64,000 nucleotides of DNA from Acetobacteraceae bacterium (GCA_947475245.1 CANJLW010000021.1:1-64000), one strand, 5' to 3'; shown: positions 9,080 through 17,540, numbered from the stretch's first letter. A program made the numbers and translations. The notes: generated from the sequence alone by a model not told the origin.

Positions 9080-10008
9080 GGCGTATTGGGCTTTTCAGGC
9101 AGCGGTGGGAAGGCAAGGACCCCGATCGGGGCAAGGCGCGGACCGGTATCGCCGAGCGTCGCCGCCCAGGCAACCAGGCGCTCGACAGTGTCGCCGCGGG
9201 GGATGGTGACCAGACCGACGGCACCGCTGTCGCCGGCGGCGAGGCGCGTGAGGTCCCGCAGGCGCGGGGTAAGCTCCGCGCCCGCGCCCTGGGCGTCGAG
9301 CACGACGTCGATCGGACGGTTCCAGGCGCGCGGCAGGCGGGCGGGGCCGGGGTGGACCAGGATCAGCGGTGGATCGCGGGACGGCAGCGCGCGATCCAGC
9401 AGATCGGCAATCGCGGCGGGGCGCAGCGCGCGGATTTCCGGTTCGGCCGAGAGGACGCCGACATAGCCCGACACGCGGTCCAGCATCCATCGCAGGCGCT
9501 TGAGGTTCTCGGCGTCGGGTTCGGCCGGGGTCAGCGCCTTGGTGCCGGCATCGACCGCCGGGAAGGTGGCCGGCTCCACCGCAAGCGCGACGAGCGTGGG
9601 CAACTGGCGCGCTTTCGCGACGTCGATGATGGGGCCAGGGTTCGGGGCATAGGGAGAGAAGGCGAGGGTCGTGTGCGCCGGCAGTTGCCGAGCGGCGAAG
9701 AGGCTGTCGGCCTGATTGAGGCCAATCCCGGCGACGATCAGCCCGATACGGTCACGGCGCGACTGTGGCGCCGGCGGGGTAGCAGGCGGTTTCGGAGGTT
9801 CCGGCGGTTTGGCCGCTGCTACGACGACGGGTGCCGCGGTAACGGGCGGTGCCATAACGGGCGGTGGGGCAGGCGCGGCGGCCTCCGGCTTCCGGGCGGG
9901 CGGCGGCGGGCCCAGCCATTGCAGCGTGCCGCCGCCGATCGCCAGGACCAGCAGAATTGTTGCCCAGAACCACCGCAGCGACGCCCAGGTTAGCCGCGGG
10001 CGCGTCAT
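9076..10008 (-). CDS. Divergent polysaccharide deacetylase family protein (YibQ-like)
   Basis: The protein has an N-terminal membrane anchor (FWATILLVLAIGG, about residues 14-27). A long Pro/Ala linker runs to about residue 85, followed by a periplasmic domain starting RIGLIVAGIGLNQADS, typical of the divergent polysaccharide deacetylase (YibQ/DUF610) family. Its enzymatic activity is not established. It usually sits next to envC and ctpA genes, as it does here, which suggests a cell-wall role. It is encoded between ctpA (4-base gap) and rppH (overlap). Confidence 0.87.
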   Translation of the reverse strand: MTRPRLTWASLRWFWATILLVLAIGGGTLQWLGPPPPARKPEAAAPAPPPVMAPPVTAAPVVVAAAKPPEPPKPPATPPAPQSRRDRIGLIVAGIGLNQADSLFAARQLPAHTTLAFSPYAPNPGPIIDVAKARQLPTLVALAVEPATFPAVDAGTKALTPAEPDAENLKRLRWMLDRVSGYVGVLSAEPEIRALRPAAIADLLDRALPSRDPPLILVHPGPARLPRAWNRPIDVVLDAQGAGAELTPRLRDLTRLAAGDSGAVGLVTIPRGDTVERLVAWAATLGDTGPRLAPIGVLAFPPLPEKPNTP

Positions 10009-10012
10009 CGGT

Positions 10013-11389
10013 TCAGTTCGCGGATTTGCCGCGCTGCGCCACCATCGCCTTCGCGAGAATGACGGCCTGCTGAAGCTGGAAGTCGGTTTCGTCGGGCTTC
10101 GCGATGTCGAATTTCGGGAAGCCTTCCGGCGGCTTGTCGGGGATTTGCTTGACGATCTCCGGCAGGTCGGTCCGCGGAGTCACGGCCTGTTGGTCGGTGC
10201 CGCCCTGGTTCTTCAGCACGCGGTTCAGGTCGGCTTCCCGTTCGGCGCCGAAGCGTGTCGGCTCTTCCCGGCTTTCGGCGACTGTGACGTCAGGCGTAAT
10301 GCCCAGCGCCTGAATGGATCGGCCGGACGGGGTGTAGTAGCGCGCGGTGGTCAGTCGCATCGCGCCGTTGCCGGGCAGCGGGATAACGGTCTGCACCGAC
10401 CCCTTCCCGAAACTGCGCGTGCCCAGCACGATCGCTCGGCGGTGATCCTGCAACGCGCCGGCGACGATCTCGGAAGCCGAGGCCGAACCGCCGTTGATCA
10501 GCACGACCAAGGGCGCACCGTTCAGCAGGTCGGTGCCGTTGGCTTCGTAGCGACGGCTTTCGTCGGGGTTGCGGGCACGGGTGGAAACGATTTCGCCCTG
10601 ACCGACGAAGTCGGAGGAAACATCGCGCGCCTGATCCAGCAGGCCGCCGGGGTTATTGCGCAGATCCAGCACCAGGCCGTCGAGCTTGCCGCCGTTTTGC
10701 TGCTTCAGGCCGCGGATCGCCGCCTTGATGCCGGCGTCGGCCTGCTCGGTGAACTGCGACAGCCGGACATAGCCGATATTGTCGGGTTGCATCCGCGACT
10801 TCACGACCTGGACCTTGATGATCTCGCGGATCAGCGTGATTTCCAGCGGCTTGTCGACGTTCTGGCGCTTGATCGTCAGCACGATCTTGGTCTTCGGCGC
10901 GCCGCGCATCCGCTCCACCGCTTCGTTCAGCGACAATCCCAGCACGGTCTTGCCGTCGAGCGCGGTGATCAGGTCCCCGGCCTTGACGCCGGCGCGATAG
11001 GCCGGGGTGTCGTCGATGGGAGAAACGACGCGAATCAGGCCCTTTTCTTCCTGAACTTCGATGCCCAGACCGCCAAATTCTCCCTTGGTCTGGACCTGCA
11101 TGTCCTTGAACGCCTTGGGGTTCATGTACGAACTATGCGCGTCGAGGCCGGTCAGCAGGCCGTTCAGCGCGTTTTCGATCATTTCCCGATCGTTCGGCGG
11201 CTCGACATACTCGGCTTGGACTCGTTCCAGGACGTCGCCGAAGACCTTGAGCAACTGGTAAACTTCCGCCCTGGGGCCGTCGGCGATGCCGCGGCCAAGC
11301 ACGGACCAGGCGGGGATGGCGGCGAGACCGGCAATGAACGCCGTGCCCAGCAGCAGGCCATTTCCCCAGCGGTGCGGTCGATTCTTCAT
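10013..11389 (-). CDS. ctpA: S41 family C-terminal processing peptidase
   Basis: This periplasmic Ser/Lys protease degrades or trims envelope proteins, including cell-wall hydrolase regulators in related bacteria. It has an N-terminal signal/anchor (LLLGTAFIAGLAAIPAWSVLG) and a helical domain ending GLDAHSSYMNP. The PDZ domain includes GLGIEVQEEKGLIRVVSPI, and the S41 core has GSASASEIVAGALQD (catalytic Ser before the Glu) and FGKGSVQT (catalytic Lys). The start chosen is the ATG at 11389 (MKNRPHRWG), because upstream sequence is intergenic to the EnvC-like gene. The C-terminal tail is Glu/Pro rich. The gene name follows the family. Confidence 0.94.
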   Translation of the reverse strand: MKNRPHRWGNGLLLGTAFIAGLAAIPAWSVLGRGIADGPRAEVYQLLKVFGDVLERVQAEYVEPPNDREMIENALNGLLTGLDAHSSYMNPKAFKDMQVQTKGEFGGLGIEVQEEKGLIRVVSPIDDTPAYRAGVKAGDLITALDGKTVLGLSLNEAVERMRGAPKTKIVLTIKRQNVDKPLEITLIREIIKVQVVKSRMQPDNIGYVRLSQFTEQADAGIKAAIRGLKQQNGGKLDGLVLDLRNNPGGLLDQARDVSSDFVGQGEIVSTRARNPDESRRYEANGTDLLNGAPLVVLINGGSASASEIVAGALQDHRRAIVLGTRSFGKGSVQTVIPLPGNGAMRLTTARYYTPSGRSIQALGITPDVTVAESREEPTRFGAEREADLNRVLKNQGGTDQQAVTPRTDLPEIVKQIPDKPPEGFPKFDIAKPDETDFQLQQAVILAKAMVAQRGKSAN

Positions 11390-11439
11390 AGGCTCAGCAT
11401 CCCTTTTCGCGCCGCGAGATATCCAATGTCCGACGGGCT

Positions 11440-11967
11440 TTACCGTCGTGTCGATTTTAACCACGGGGTCGGGTTCACCGGGCGCCCGTTCTGTCGCAAT
11501 TCCAGTCCGATCACGGCGGCGGATCCCTTCAGAGACCCCACCGGCGCGCCCATGCGCACCGTCTGGCCGACTGACGTCTCCGGCTGATCGAACCCCGATA
11601 ACACAATATGATAGCCTCCGCCGCAATCGATGATCAACAACATCCGGTAACTGCGAAACGGCTCCGCGAACATGATGCGTCCCGCGCAAGGCGCAAGGAG
11701 CGTGGTGGGACCGGCAGCGCCAAACGCAATACCATTGCTCGGCTCCCCCTCCACAATCTGACCCCATGTTCGGCGGATCGGGCCGGGAACGGGCCGCAGA
11801 AGCTGGCCTTGCGGTTTGGAAGCGGCGGTCAGCGTAAAGCCGGGTTCGGCGCGCGACGGCGAAGGTCGTGGCGCGGACCCTTGGGAGGACGGGTTCGGCG
11901 GCAGCGGTTCGGCGCGCGCCGCGGTCGCGATCAGCAGTGACAGCAGAAGCAGCCTACTCCGCGGCAC
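11440..11967 (-). CDS. Short EnvC-like degenerate LytM-domain protein
   Basis: The 175-residue secreted protein has a clear signal peptide (MPRSRLLLLSLLIATAARAE), a low-complexity linker and a LytM/M23 domain (GIAFGAAGPTTLLAPCAGRI...YRMLLIIDCGGGY...GLELRQNGRPVNPTPWL). The zinc ligands of active M23 peptidases are absent, as in EnvC, which activates amidases rather than cutting peptidoglycan. EnvC proteins normally carry a long N-terminal coiled coil. It is missing here: the gene starts only 14 bases inside the 3' end of gpmI and there is no room for it. The position between gpmI and ctpA is the usual envC position, so this looks like a minimal version. Confidence 0.8.
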   Translation of the reverse strand: MPRSRLLLLSLLIATAARAEPLPPNPSSQGSAPRPSPSRAEPGFTLTAASKPQGQLLRPVPGPIRRTWGQIVEGEPSNGIAFGAAGPTTLLAPCAGRIMFAEPFRSYRMLLIIDCGGGYHIVLSGFDQPETSVGQTVRMGAPVGSLKGSAAVIGLELRQNGRPVNPTPWLKSTRR

Positions 11968-13504
11968 GGGCCGCCGAACCGCGCAGGATCGATTGCCCGG
12001 TCATGGCCTGGGGCTGCGGGACGCCCATCAGCGCGAGCAGAGTGGGCGCGAGATCGGCAAGCCGCCCGTCACCGAGGGAGGTCGCGTTCGAACCCGTGAC
12101 CAGGACCGGTACCTTGTTGGTGGTGTGCGACGTGTGCGGGCCGCCGGTTTCCGGGTCTTTCATCAACTCGCAATTGCCGTGATCGGCGGTGACCAACAGG
12201 GCGCCGTGCTGGCGGCGGATGGCGGCGAGGATACGCCCAAGGCCGGTGTCAACGGTTTCCACCGCCTTGATCGCCGCGGGCAGGCTGCCGGTGTGGCCAA
12301 CCATGTCGGGGTTGGCGAAGTTCAAAACGATCAGATCGTACTTTGCGCTGTCGATGGCCTCCACCGCGCGGTCGGTCAGTTCCTCGGCGGACATCTCCGG
12401 CTTCAGGTCATAGGTCGCGACTTTGGGTGACGGGACCATGATGCGGTCTTCGCCGACAAACGGCGTTTCCCGACCGCCGTTCAGGAAGTAGGTGACGTGC
12501 GGGTATTTCTCGGTTTCCGCCATCCGCAACTGGGTCTTGCCGGCATCGGCGGTGACCTGGCCCAGGCATTGATCGATATTGTCGGCGGTGAAGATCGCAT
12601 CGATGAACGGGGCAAGCGCGTCGGAATAACGCGTCATGCCCGCGGCGGCGGCGAATTTCAGCACGCGCGGGCGGGGGAAACCGTCGAAACCGGGATCAAG
12701 CAGCGCGGCGAGGATTTCGCGCACCCGATCGGCGCGGAAGTTGAAACACAGGATGGCGTCGCCGTCCTTCATGCCCCGGTAGTCGCCGATCACGGTCGGG
12801 GGAACGAATTCGTCGAACTTGCCGGCCGCGTAAGCCGCCTGGATCGCATCGTCGGGGGTGGCCGCGCGCGCGCCGGTGGCTTCTGCCATGGCGTTATAGG
12901 CCTGCACGACGCGGTCCCACCGCTTGTCGCGATCCAGGGCGAAATAGCGGCCGATCACGGTCGCGACCGGAACGCCGGCGGGCAGGGCGGCTTGCAGACG
13001 AGTCAGATCGTCGCCGGCGGATTGCGGGGGTGTGTCGCGCCCGTCGGTGATCGCATGCACGACCGTAGGGATGCCGGCATCGTGCAGATATTTGGCGAGC
13101 GCCGAGCCGTGCTCCTGATGCGAATGCACCCCGCCCGGCGAAACCAGTCCGATCAGGTGGCAGGTGCCGCCGGTCTTCTTCAGCGCGGCGGTCAGCTTGG
13201 TGAACGCGGGCAGGCTCGCGATGCTGCCGTCTTCCACCGCGTCGCCGATGCGCACGAGTTCCTGCTTGATCACCCGCCCGGCGCCGATATTCAGATGCCC
13301 GACCTCCGAATTGCCCATCTGCCCGGCGGGCAGTCCGACATCGCGGCCCGATGCCTGCAAAAACGCGTGCGGGGAGGTCGCCCAAAGCTCGGTAAACGTC
13401 GGCGTGCGGGCCAGGCGCACCGCATTGTCCGCGACTTCCTCCCGCCAGCCGAAACCGTCGAGGATCACGAGCATCACGGGACGGCCCACGGGGTGAACAG
13501 ACAT
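11954..13504 (-). CDS. gpmI: 2,3-bisphosphoglycerate-independent phosphoglycerate mutase
   Basis: GpmI interconverts 3- and 2-phosphoglycerate in glycolysis with two Mn ions. The 516-residue product begins RPVMLVILDGFGWRE, where the Asp is a metal ligand. It has the phosphoserine site at residue 66 in GQMGNSEVGHLNIGAGR, the substrate segment AITDGRDTPP, and the late metal sites TADHGNCELM and HTSHTTNKVP. I chose the ATG at 13504 (MSVHPVG). A slightly longer start at 13516 (MRLGMSV) is also possible. It heads the minus-strand block envC-like, ctpA, deacetylase, rppH. Confidence 0.96.
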   Translation of the reverse strand: MSVHPVGRPVMLVILDGFGWREEVADNAVRLARTPTFTELWATSPHAFLQASGRDVGLPAGQMGNSEVGHLNIGAGRVIKQELVRIGDAVEDGSIASLPAFTKLTAALKKTGGTCHLIGLVSPGGVHSHQEHGSALAKYLHDAGIPTVVHAITDGRDTPPQSAGDDLTRLQAALPAGVPVATVIGRYFALDRDKRWDRVVQAYNAMAEATGARAATPDDAIQAAYAAGKFDEFVPPTVIGDYRGMKDGDAILCFNFRADRVREILAALLDPGFDGFPRPRVLKFAAAAGMTRYSDALAPFIDAIFTADNIDQCLGQVTADAGKTQLRMAETEKYPHVTYFLNGGRETPFVGEDRIMVPSPKVATYDLKPEMSAEELTDRAVEAIDSAKYDLIVLNFANPDMVGHTGSLPAAIKAVETVDTGLGRILAAIRRQHGALLVTADHGNCELMKDPETGGPHTSHTTNKVPVLVTGSNATSLGDGRLADLAPTLLALMGVPQPQAMTGQSILRGSAARAAE

Positions 13505-13707
13505 ACCAAGCCTCATTCGTTCAAGCGCCGCTTCGAGTAATCCGGGCGGGACGGATCGGCAAGCATTTTGCGCAATGAGCCGGAACAGCGATCGGCGCGT
13601 GGCAATTCGCACATCCAGGCGCGTGTCGGCCGGATACTGTTCGGTCATCGAGAAGCCGGGTTGGGGAAGCAATCTCCGGCGTCTCATTCGGCACGGGAGG
13701 CCACATC

Positions 13708-13944
13708 ATGCGACGCACATTGACCAGGACGTGTTCGGCGGTTGCCCTGTTGACGGCGGTGGCGGTTGCCATGCCCGCGATGGCGGCGATCATTCCGCCC
13801 TTGAATGGTGTTTTCGGGTTTGCGGGCGCCGACCTTGGCCCGACGGAGCAGGGTGCTCCGGCGACGATGCCGCTTGCGCTGCTGGGCTTGTCCATCGGCA
13901 TGCTGGGCATCGCCGCGCAGTCCCGGCGCGTTCGGTTGGCCTGA
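13708..13944 (+). CDS. Small exported protein with C-terminal hydrophobic tail
   Basis: I do not recognise a family. The 78-residue product has a signal peptide (LLTAVAVAMPAMAA). About 30 polar residues follow, then a C-terminal hydrophobic helix with basic residues after it (PLALLGLSIGMLGIAAQSRR). This tail has the layout of PEP-CTERM-like sorting signals, although the PEP motif itself is not present. A good ribosome binding site (GGGAGG) lies 7 bases before the ATG, which supports a real gene. It faces away from gpmI. Confidence 0.6.
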   Translation: MRRTLTRTCSAVALLTAVAVAMPAMAAIIPPLNGVFGFAGADLGPTEQGAPATMPLALLGLSIGMLGIAAQSRRVRLA

Positions 13945-13971
13945 CGGCGGCAAGGCAAAAGGGGTGTTCCG

Positions 13972-14208
13972 ATGCGTTCCGTAAATAATCACCGGGCCTT
14001 CGCCGGCAATTACTCAGAAAGCGCGGTGACGGAGGCGCTGTTCGCGCCGATCGTCGGTCTGCTCGCGCTGGGAACCCTGCGTCAGCGCAAGCAGCGTCGC
14101 CCTCGGCAGGGGATCAAGACCGCCGCCCGCTGCCCGCGCGACGGCGGACCCTGCGCCTGTATCGTGTTGGGGCACGCGCCCTGCGTGACGGCGCGCACCG
14201 AAGCCTAG
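13972..14208 (+). CDS. Small hypothetical protein
   Basis: This is a 78-residue open frame 27 bases after the previous small gene and in the same direction. It has one moderately hydrophobic stretch (FAPIVGLLALGTL) followed at once by a strongly basic segment (RQRKQRRPRQG), then a Cys-containing tail. The upstream AAAGGGG is a possible ribosome binding site. No family is recognised, and the hydrophobic-then-basic design loosely repeats that of its neighbour. It may be non-coding. Confidence 0.35.
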   Translation: MRSVNNHRAFAGNYSESAVTEALFAPIVGLLALGTLRQRKQRRPRQGIKTAARCPRDGGPCACIVLGHAPCVTARTEA

Positions 14209-14248
14209 CCCGCCGGCTGTCCTGGGGAGGAAGCCGGCGGCGCGGCGA

Positions 14249-15289
14249 TCAGAGAACGGCTTCGGCGACGACCCGCATGGCTTCGACGCTGGCACCCTTC
14301 AGCACCATCGTCCCGAGATCGCCGCTTTTCGCCGCGGCCTTCCAGGCGGACAGGCGATCCTTGATGCGATCCGGGGAGCCGCAGAGCGAGATTTCATCGA
14401 TCAACGCATCCGGCACGGCGGCGGCGGCCTCGTTCTTCTTGCCGTCCAGATAGAAGTCCTGAATGGTCTTGGCCGCGCCCTCGAAGCCCAGCTTGATGGC
14501 GACGTCGTTGTAGTAATTCTTCGCCCGCGCGCCCATGCCACCGATGTACAGCGCCAGTTCCGGGCGCACCGCGTCGCGGCAGGCCTGCAGGTCGGAACCG
14601 ACCTTGACCCGCACATAGGGGGCAACGTCGAACCCTTCCATGGTGATCGGACGCCCCGCCTTCTTCTTCCCTTCCAGGATCGGGTCGGTCACGATCTTCG
14701 GCTGCTCCGGCGAATAGAAGATCGGCAACACGCCCTCGGCGCATTCGCCGGCGGTGCGCAGACCGGCCGGTGTGATCGACGCCAGATAGAATTGCAGCGA
14801 CGGATCGCCATGCGTGATGCTGCGCAGCGGCTTGCCCAGACCGGTCGCGTCGGCGCCGGCATAGGGGATTTCGTATTCCTCGCCCTTGAAGGTCAGGTTG
14901 CCCTTACGCTCCAGAATTTGGCGGATGATGGCGATATATTCCTTGGTCCGGGTCATCGGCTTGCCGAACCGCACGCCGTGCCAGCCCTCGACGACCTGCG
15001 GGCCGGATACGCCCAGGCCGCAGAGGAAGCGCCCGCCGGACATGTGTTGCAGCGTCATCGCCGTCATCGCCGCCATCGCGGGCGTGCGTGCCGGAATTTG
15101 CATAATGCCGGTGCCGACTTTCAGCCGGGTCGTGTGCGCCAGCATCCAGGTCGCGGGGGTGACGGCGTCGGTGCCGTAGGCTTCCCCGGTCCAGGCCTGC
15201 GCGAAGCCCAGCCGCTCCGCCTCCAGGACCCGTTCCATGTCCAGTTTCGGGTTGGGTCCGGACATGTCGACGGTGATGCCTAGGCGCAT
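14249..15289 (-). CDS. LLM class F420-dependent oxidoreductase
   Basis: This is a luciferase-like TIM-barrel oxidoreductase that uses F420 or a flavin. The sequence starts MRLGITVDMSGPNPKLDMERVLEAERLGF. It has WTGEAYGTDAVTP, the cofactor-site segment LKVGTGIMQIPARTP, and GGRFLCGLGVSGPQVVEGWHG, typical of the F420-linked LLM subgroup. The start at 15289 has AGGAGGAATT immediately upstream; the longer frame to 15391 is unlikely. It is the first of a series of LLM genes across 14-29 kb, close to F420 biosynthesis genes, so F420 is a likely cofactor. The substrate is unknown. Confidence 0.88.
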   Translation of the reverse strand: MRLGITVDMSGPNPKLDMERVLEAERLGFAQAWTGEAYGTDAVTPATWMLAHTTRLKVGTGIMQIPARTPAMAAMTAMTLQHMSGGRFLCGLGVSGPQVVEGWHGVRFGKPMTRTKEYIAIIRQILERKGNLTFKGEEYEIPYAGADATGLGKPLRSITHGDPSLQFYLASITPAGLRTAGECAEGVLPIFYSPEQPKIVTDPILEGKKKAGRPITMEGFDVAPYVRVKVGSDLQACRDAVRPELALYIGGMGARAKNYYNDVAIKLGFEGAAKTIQDFYLDGKKNEAAAAVPDALIDEISLCGSPDRIKDRLSAWKAAAKSGDLGTMVLKGASVEAMRVVAEAVL

Positions 15290-15602
15290 GAATTCCTCCT
15301 GAAGCCGCTGATTGTTCGCCCCAGGTTGGCGGACATGGGCCACAGGTTCAAGTGCGCCGGTGCCAGCATCGTTGATGGTGCCGACATACAAGAGGGGACT
15401 AACCCTCGAACGGGTCTGCTGTTGTTCGAGGGGATGACCCTGGATACGGCCGGGCGCAGCCTGTACGCGGGATAGTCTGTTGCCGGCGGTATCCGGTCGT
15501 GAAGCGGACTCCTACGATCGCGCAATCGACGCTCTGGTCGGCCGATTGCGGCGCCGGGAACCGGGTTGGCACGATATCGGGTGTTCCGGTGGCGAACCCG
15601 GG
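15290..15602. other. Intergenic stretch, nothing recognised
   Basis: About 310 bases separate the LLM gene start (minus strand) and the 3' end of the nitronate monooxygenase-like gene. Apart from the ribosome binding site of the LLM gene I see no convincing gene, repeat or RNA. Short open frames here lack coding character. Confidence 0.5.
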
Positions 15603-16568
15603 TTAACGGACCAGTTTGGCACCGTTCAAGAGGGTTTGCGCAGCCTGTGCGACCGTGCGCTCGATGATTTCCGCCGCGGGGGGTATGTCGTTGACCAGAT
15701 CGACGCCTTCCCCCGCCCAGACGACGCGTGTGGTGAAATCGTCATCCTTGGCTGCGAGATAGGCTTTCTCCTCCTCTGCCTGTCGAGCGGCCAATTCGTC
15801 CTCCCGACCGTTCCAACGGTTTGAAAAATCGTTGCGCAGCGCGCGTCCCGGATAGATCGTCGGCCATGGTGCGCCGCGCACGACGTCGAACACGCGTGTT
15901 TGCTCGGTCTGATCGCCGCCGGCCGCCAAGGTGGTTGCCTTCATTGCTGCATCCCACAGGGATTCGCGGGTTGCAGTGAAGCGGGTACCCATCGAGACGC
16001 CCGCGGCGCCTAACGCGAGCGCCGCGGCCAGGCCGCGACCGTCGGCGATGCCACCGGCCGCGACCACGGGGATCGGGCCGACGGCATCGACCACCGCCGG
16101 CACAAGCCCCATGGTGCCGCGTGTTACACCGGCATGGCCGCCGGCATCACGTCCCTGTGCGATGATGATGTCGGCACCGGCGGCAGCCGCTGCGCGGGCC
16201 TGTGCCAGGGTTTGCACCTGGCAGATGATCTTGCATCCGGCATCTTTGATCCGGCGGGTGAACGGTGTCGGATCGCCGAACGACAGCATCACCGCGGCGG
16301 GTTTGGCGTCGAGCGCAACGTCGAGTGCTTCCGGGTTCTTTTCCAGCGCCCAGAGGATGAAGCCGATTCCCACCCGCGTATTGCCGGCCTCCGTCAGTTC
16401 TTTACGCACGGCGGCGGTATTTGCGTAGCCGGAGCCAACCAGGCCGAGTCCGCCGGCATTGGTAACCGCGGCAGCCAGGCGCCCGCCGGCCGCGGAACCC
16501 ATGGGCGCAAGCAGGATCGGGTGCTCGATGCCGAGCAACCGGGTGAGCGCGGTTTCGATGACGGGCAT
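15603..16568 (-). CDS. Nitronate monooxygenase family protein
   Basis: This is an FMN-dependent TIM-barrel enzyme of the 2-nitropropane dioxygenase type, which oxidises alkyl nitronates or related compounds. It begins LTRLLGIEHPILLAPMGSAAGG and has the catalytic-His segment IIAQGRDAGGHAG. The phosphate-binding loops VVAAGGIADGRG and GAAGVSMGTRF are present. The length (321) is typical. It lies between LLM genes and probably has its own transcript. Its true substrate cannot be told from sequence. Confidence 0.9.
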   Translation of the reverse strand: MPVIETALTRLLGIEHPILLAPMGSAAGGRLAAAVTNAGGLGLVGSGYANTAAVRKELTEAGNTRVGIGFILWALEKNPEALDVALDAKPAAVMLSFGDPTPFTRRIKDAGCKIICQVQTLAQARAAAAAGADIIIAQGRDAGGHAGVTRGTMGLVPAVVDAVGPIPVVAAGGIADGRGLAAALALGAAGVSMGTRFTATRESLWDAAMKATTLAAGGDQTEQTRVFDVVRGAPWPTIYPGRALRNDFSNRWNGREDELAARQAEEEKAYLAAKDDDFTTRVVWAGEGVDLVNDIPPAAEIIERTVAQAAQTLLNGAKLVR

Positions 16569-16819
16569 GGGAGGTCCTTTGGAAAATCAGTCGTTCCCGC
16601 AGCACGGGGTAAACGGTTTGGGTGTGAACTTCAGGGACGCTTACGGGGTTTGCTTTTATACTTCTGATAGACCGCTCGGATGCACCCTTCAAGGACACCG
16701 GTGCCGATGGCGACGGCGGGTCAGACAAGCGACTCCCTGTGTTCAGCCAGACGGGACGGAATTAAGACTGTCTGGAGAAGATTATCCGAGGGGACGACTT
16801 TCTTGGAGAGCGATCCACC
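16569..16819. other. Upstream region of the nitronate monooxygenase gene and of the tandem repeat
   Basis: This non-coding stretch lies between the minus-strand nitronate monooxygenase gene and the first 251-bp repeat. It must hold the promoter of that gene and could hold one for the repeat array. I could not pick a convincing promoter by eye, and no open frame here looks real. Confidence 0.45.
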
Positions 16820-16900
16820 CGTGGGCAGTTTTTCCCTCGGAAAATTGCTCTGAAGCCTGCCGCTGTAAAGGAATCCTTCATTTGTCACGGCGATGATGTC

Positions 16901-16929
16901 TGTGTCGGCGGGATGGGCCCGCCGACACA
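16901..16929 (+). promoter_or_regulatory. Hairpin just upstream of small ORF, copy 1
   Basis: An inverted repeat with arms TGTGTCGGCGGG and CCCGCCGACACA (12 bp) and a 5-base loop ends 8 bases before the GGAGG. It may control access of ribosomes to the small ORF. Confidence 0.7.
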
Positions 16930-16946
16930 ACATCCGGAGGTTTGTG

Positions 16947-17036
16947 ATGAAGCTCTGCAATCACGACCCTCTGCCGAGGATATTGGCAATCCTTGAACTG
17001 TTTATCAAGGCTCTTGTCATTATCCTGCGGCGGTAG
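16947..17036 (+). CDS. Small hydrophobic peptide, copy 1 (candidate type I toxin)
   Basis: The 29-codon ORF (ATG 16947, TAG ending 17036) is preceded by CGGAGG at 7-bp spacing. The peptide starts MKLCNHDPLPR and continues with a hydrophobic segment ILAILELFIKALVIILRR. Lys/Arg/Glu residues at 11, 17, 21 and 28 fall on one side of a helix, giving a narrow polar stripe. From memory this resembles the membrane-acting toxins TisB and ZorO (both about 29 residues) in size and pattern. This copy differs from the other two at several residues (Asp7, Arg11, Phe19). Membrane location and toxicity are inference. Confidence 0.65.
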   Translation: MKLCNHDPLPRILAILELFIKALVIILRR

Positions 17037-17041
17037 GGGAA

Positions 17042-17067
17042 GGGTCGGTTCCCTCGGGGACCGGCCC
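17042..17067 (+). terminator. Hairpin after small ORF, copy 1
   Basis: The arms GGGTCGGTTCCC and GGGGACCGGCCC pair with wobbles and start 5 bases after the stop codon. There is no clear T run after the stem, so it may be a 3' stabilising hairpin rather than a terminator. Confidence 0.5.
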
Positions 17068-17151
17068 ACCCCCGGGTGGTAATTTTGTCGGAAAATTGCT
17101 GTGAAGTTTGCTGCTGTAAAGGAATCATTTACCTGTTGCGGCGATGATGTC

Positions 17152-17180
17152 TGTGTCGGCGGGGTGGTCCCGCCGACACA
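17152..17180 (+). promoter_or_regulatory. Hairpin just upstream of small ORF, copy 2
   Basis: This has the same position and arms as copy 1. The stem can extend to 13 bp, with a G-T wobble next to the TGG loop. The stem is kept although the loop-proximal bases vary between copies. Confidence 0.7.
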
Positions 17181-17197
17181 ACATCCGGAGGTTTGTG

Positions 17198-17287
17198 ATG
17201 AAATGCTGTAATCACATCCCTCTGCCGAAGATATTGGCAATCCTTGAACTGATAATCAAGGCTCTTGTCATTATCCTGCGGCGGTAG
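17198..17287 (+). CDS. Small hydrophobic peptide, copy 2 (candidate type I toxin)
   Basis: The 29-codon ORF has the same CGGAGG ribosome binding site and spacing as copy 1. The peptide starts MKCCNHIPLPK and continues ILAILELIIKALVIILRR. Relative to copy 1 most changes are in the N-terminal part; the hydrophobic core and the terminal Arg-Arg are kept. That fits selection on a membrane-active peptide, though recent duplication alone could also explain it. Two Cys lie next to each other at residues 3-4. Confidence 0.65.
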   Translation: MKCCNHIPLPKILAILELIIKALVIILRR

Positions 17288-17292
17288 GGGAA

Positions 17293-17318
17293 GGGTCGGT
17301 TCCCTCGGGAACCGGCCC
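17293..17318 (+). terminator. Hairpin after small ORF, copy 2
   Basis: The arms GGGTCGGTTCCC and GGGAACCGGCCC pair along 12 bp with one T-G wobble. The hairpin starts 5 bases after the stop, as in copy 1. Confidence 0.5.
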
Positions 17319-17402
17319 ACCCCCGGGTGGTCGTTCTGTCGGAAATTTGCTCCGAAGTCCGCCGCCGTAAAGGAATTCTTCACCTGTCGCGGCGATGATG
17401 TC

Positions 17403-17431
17403 TGTGTCGGCGGGATGGTCCCGCCGACACA
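17403..17431 (+). promoter_or_regulatory. Hairpin just upstream of small ORF, copy 3
   Basis: This is a perfect 13-bp inverted repeat (TGTGTCGGCGGGA / TCCCGCCGACACA) with a TGG loop, ending 7 bases before CGGAGG. Confidence 0.7.
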
Positions 17432-17448
17432 ACAACCGGAGGTTTGTG

Positions 17449-17535
17449 ATGATCTGCGATCACATCCCTCTGCCAAAGATACTGGCAATCCTTGAACTGA
17501 TAATCAAGGCTCTTGTCATTATCCTGCGGCGGTAG
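17449..17535 (+). CDS. Small hydrophobic peptide, copy 3 (candidate type I toxin)
   Basis: The 28-codon ORF starts MICDHIPLPK and continues ILAILELIIKALVIILRR, identical to copy 2 in the hydrophobic part. It is one codon shorter near the N-terminus, and that in-frame deletion leaves the reading frame intact. The same ribosome binding site (CGGAGG, 7 bases upstream) and flanking hairpins are present. Its 3' hairpin ends about 20 bases before the 3' end of the convergent LLM gene at 17587. Confidence 0.65.
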   Translation: MICDHIPLPKILAILELIIKALVIILRR

Positions 17536-17540
17536 GGAAA

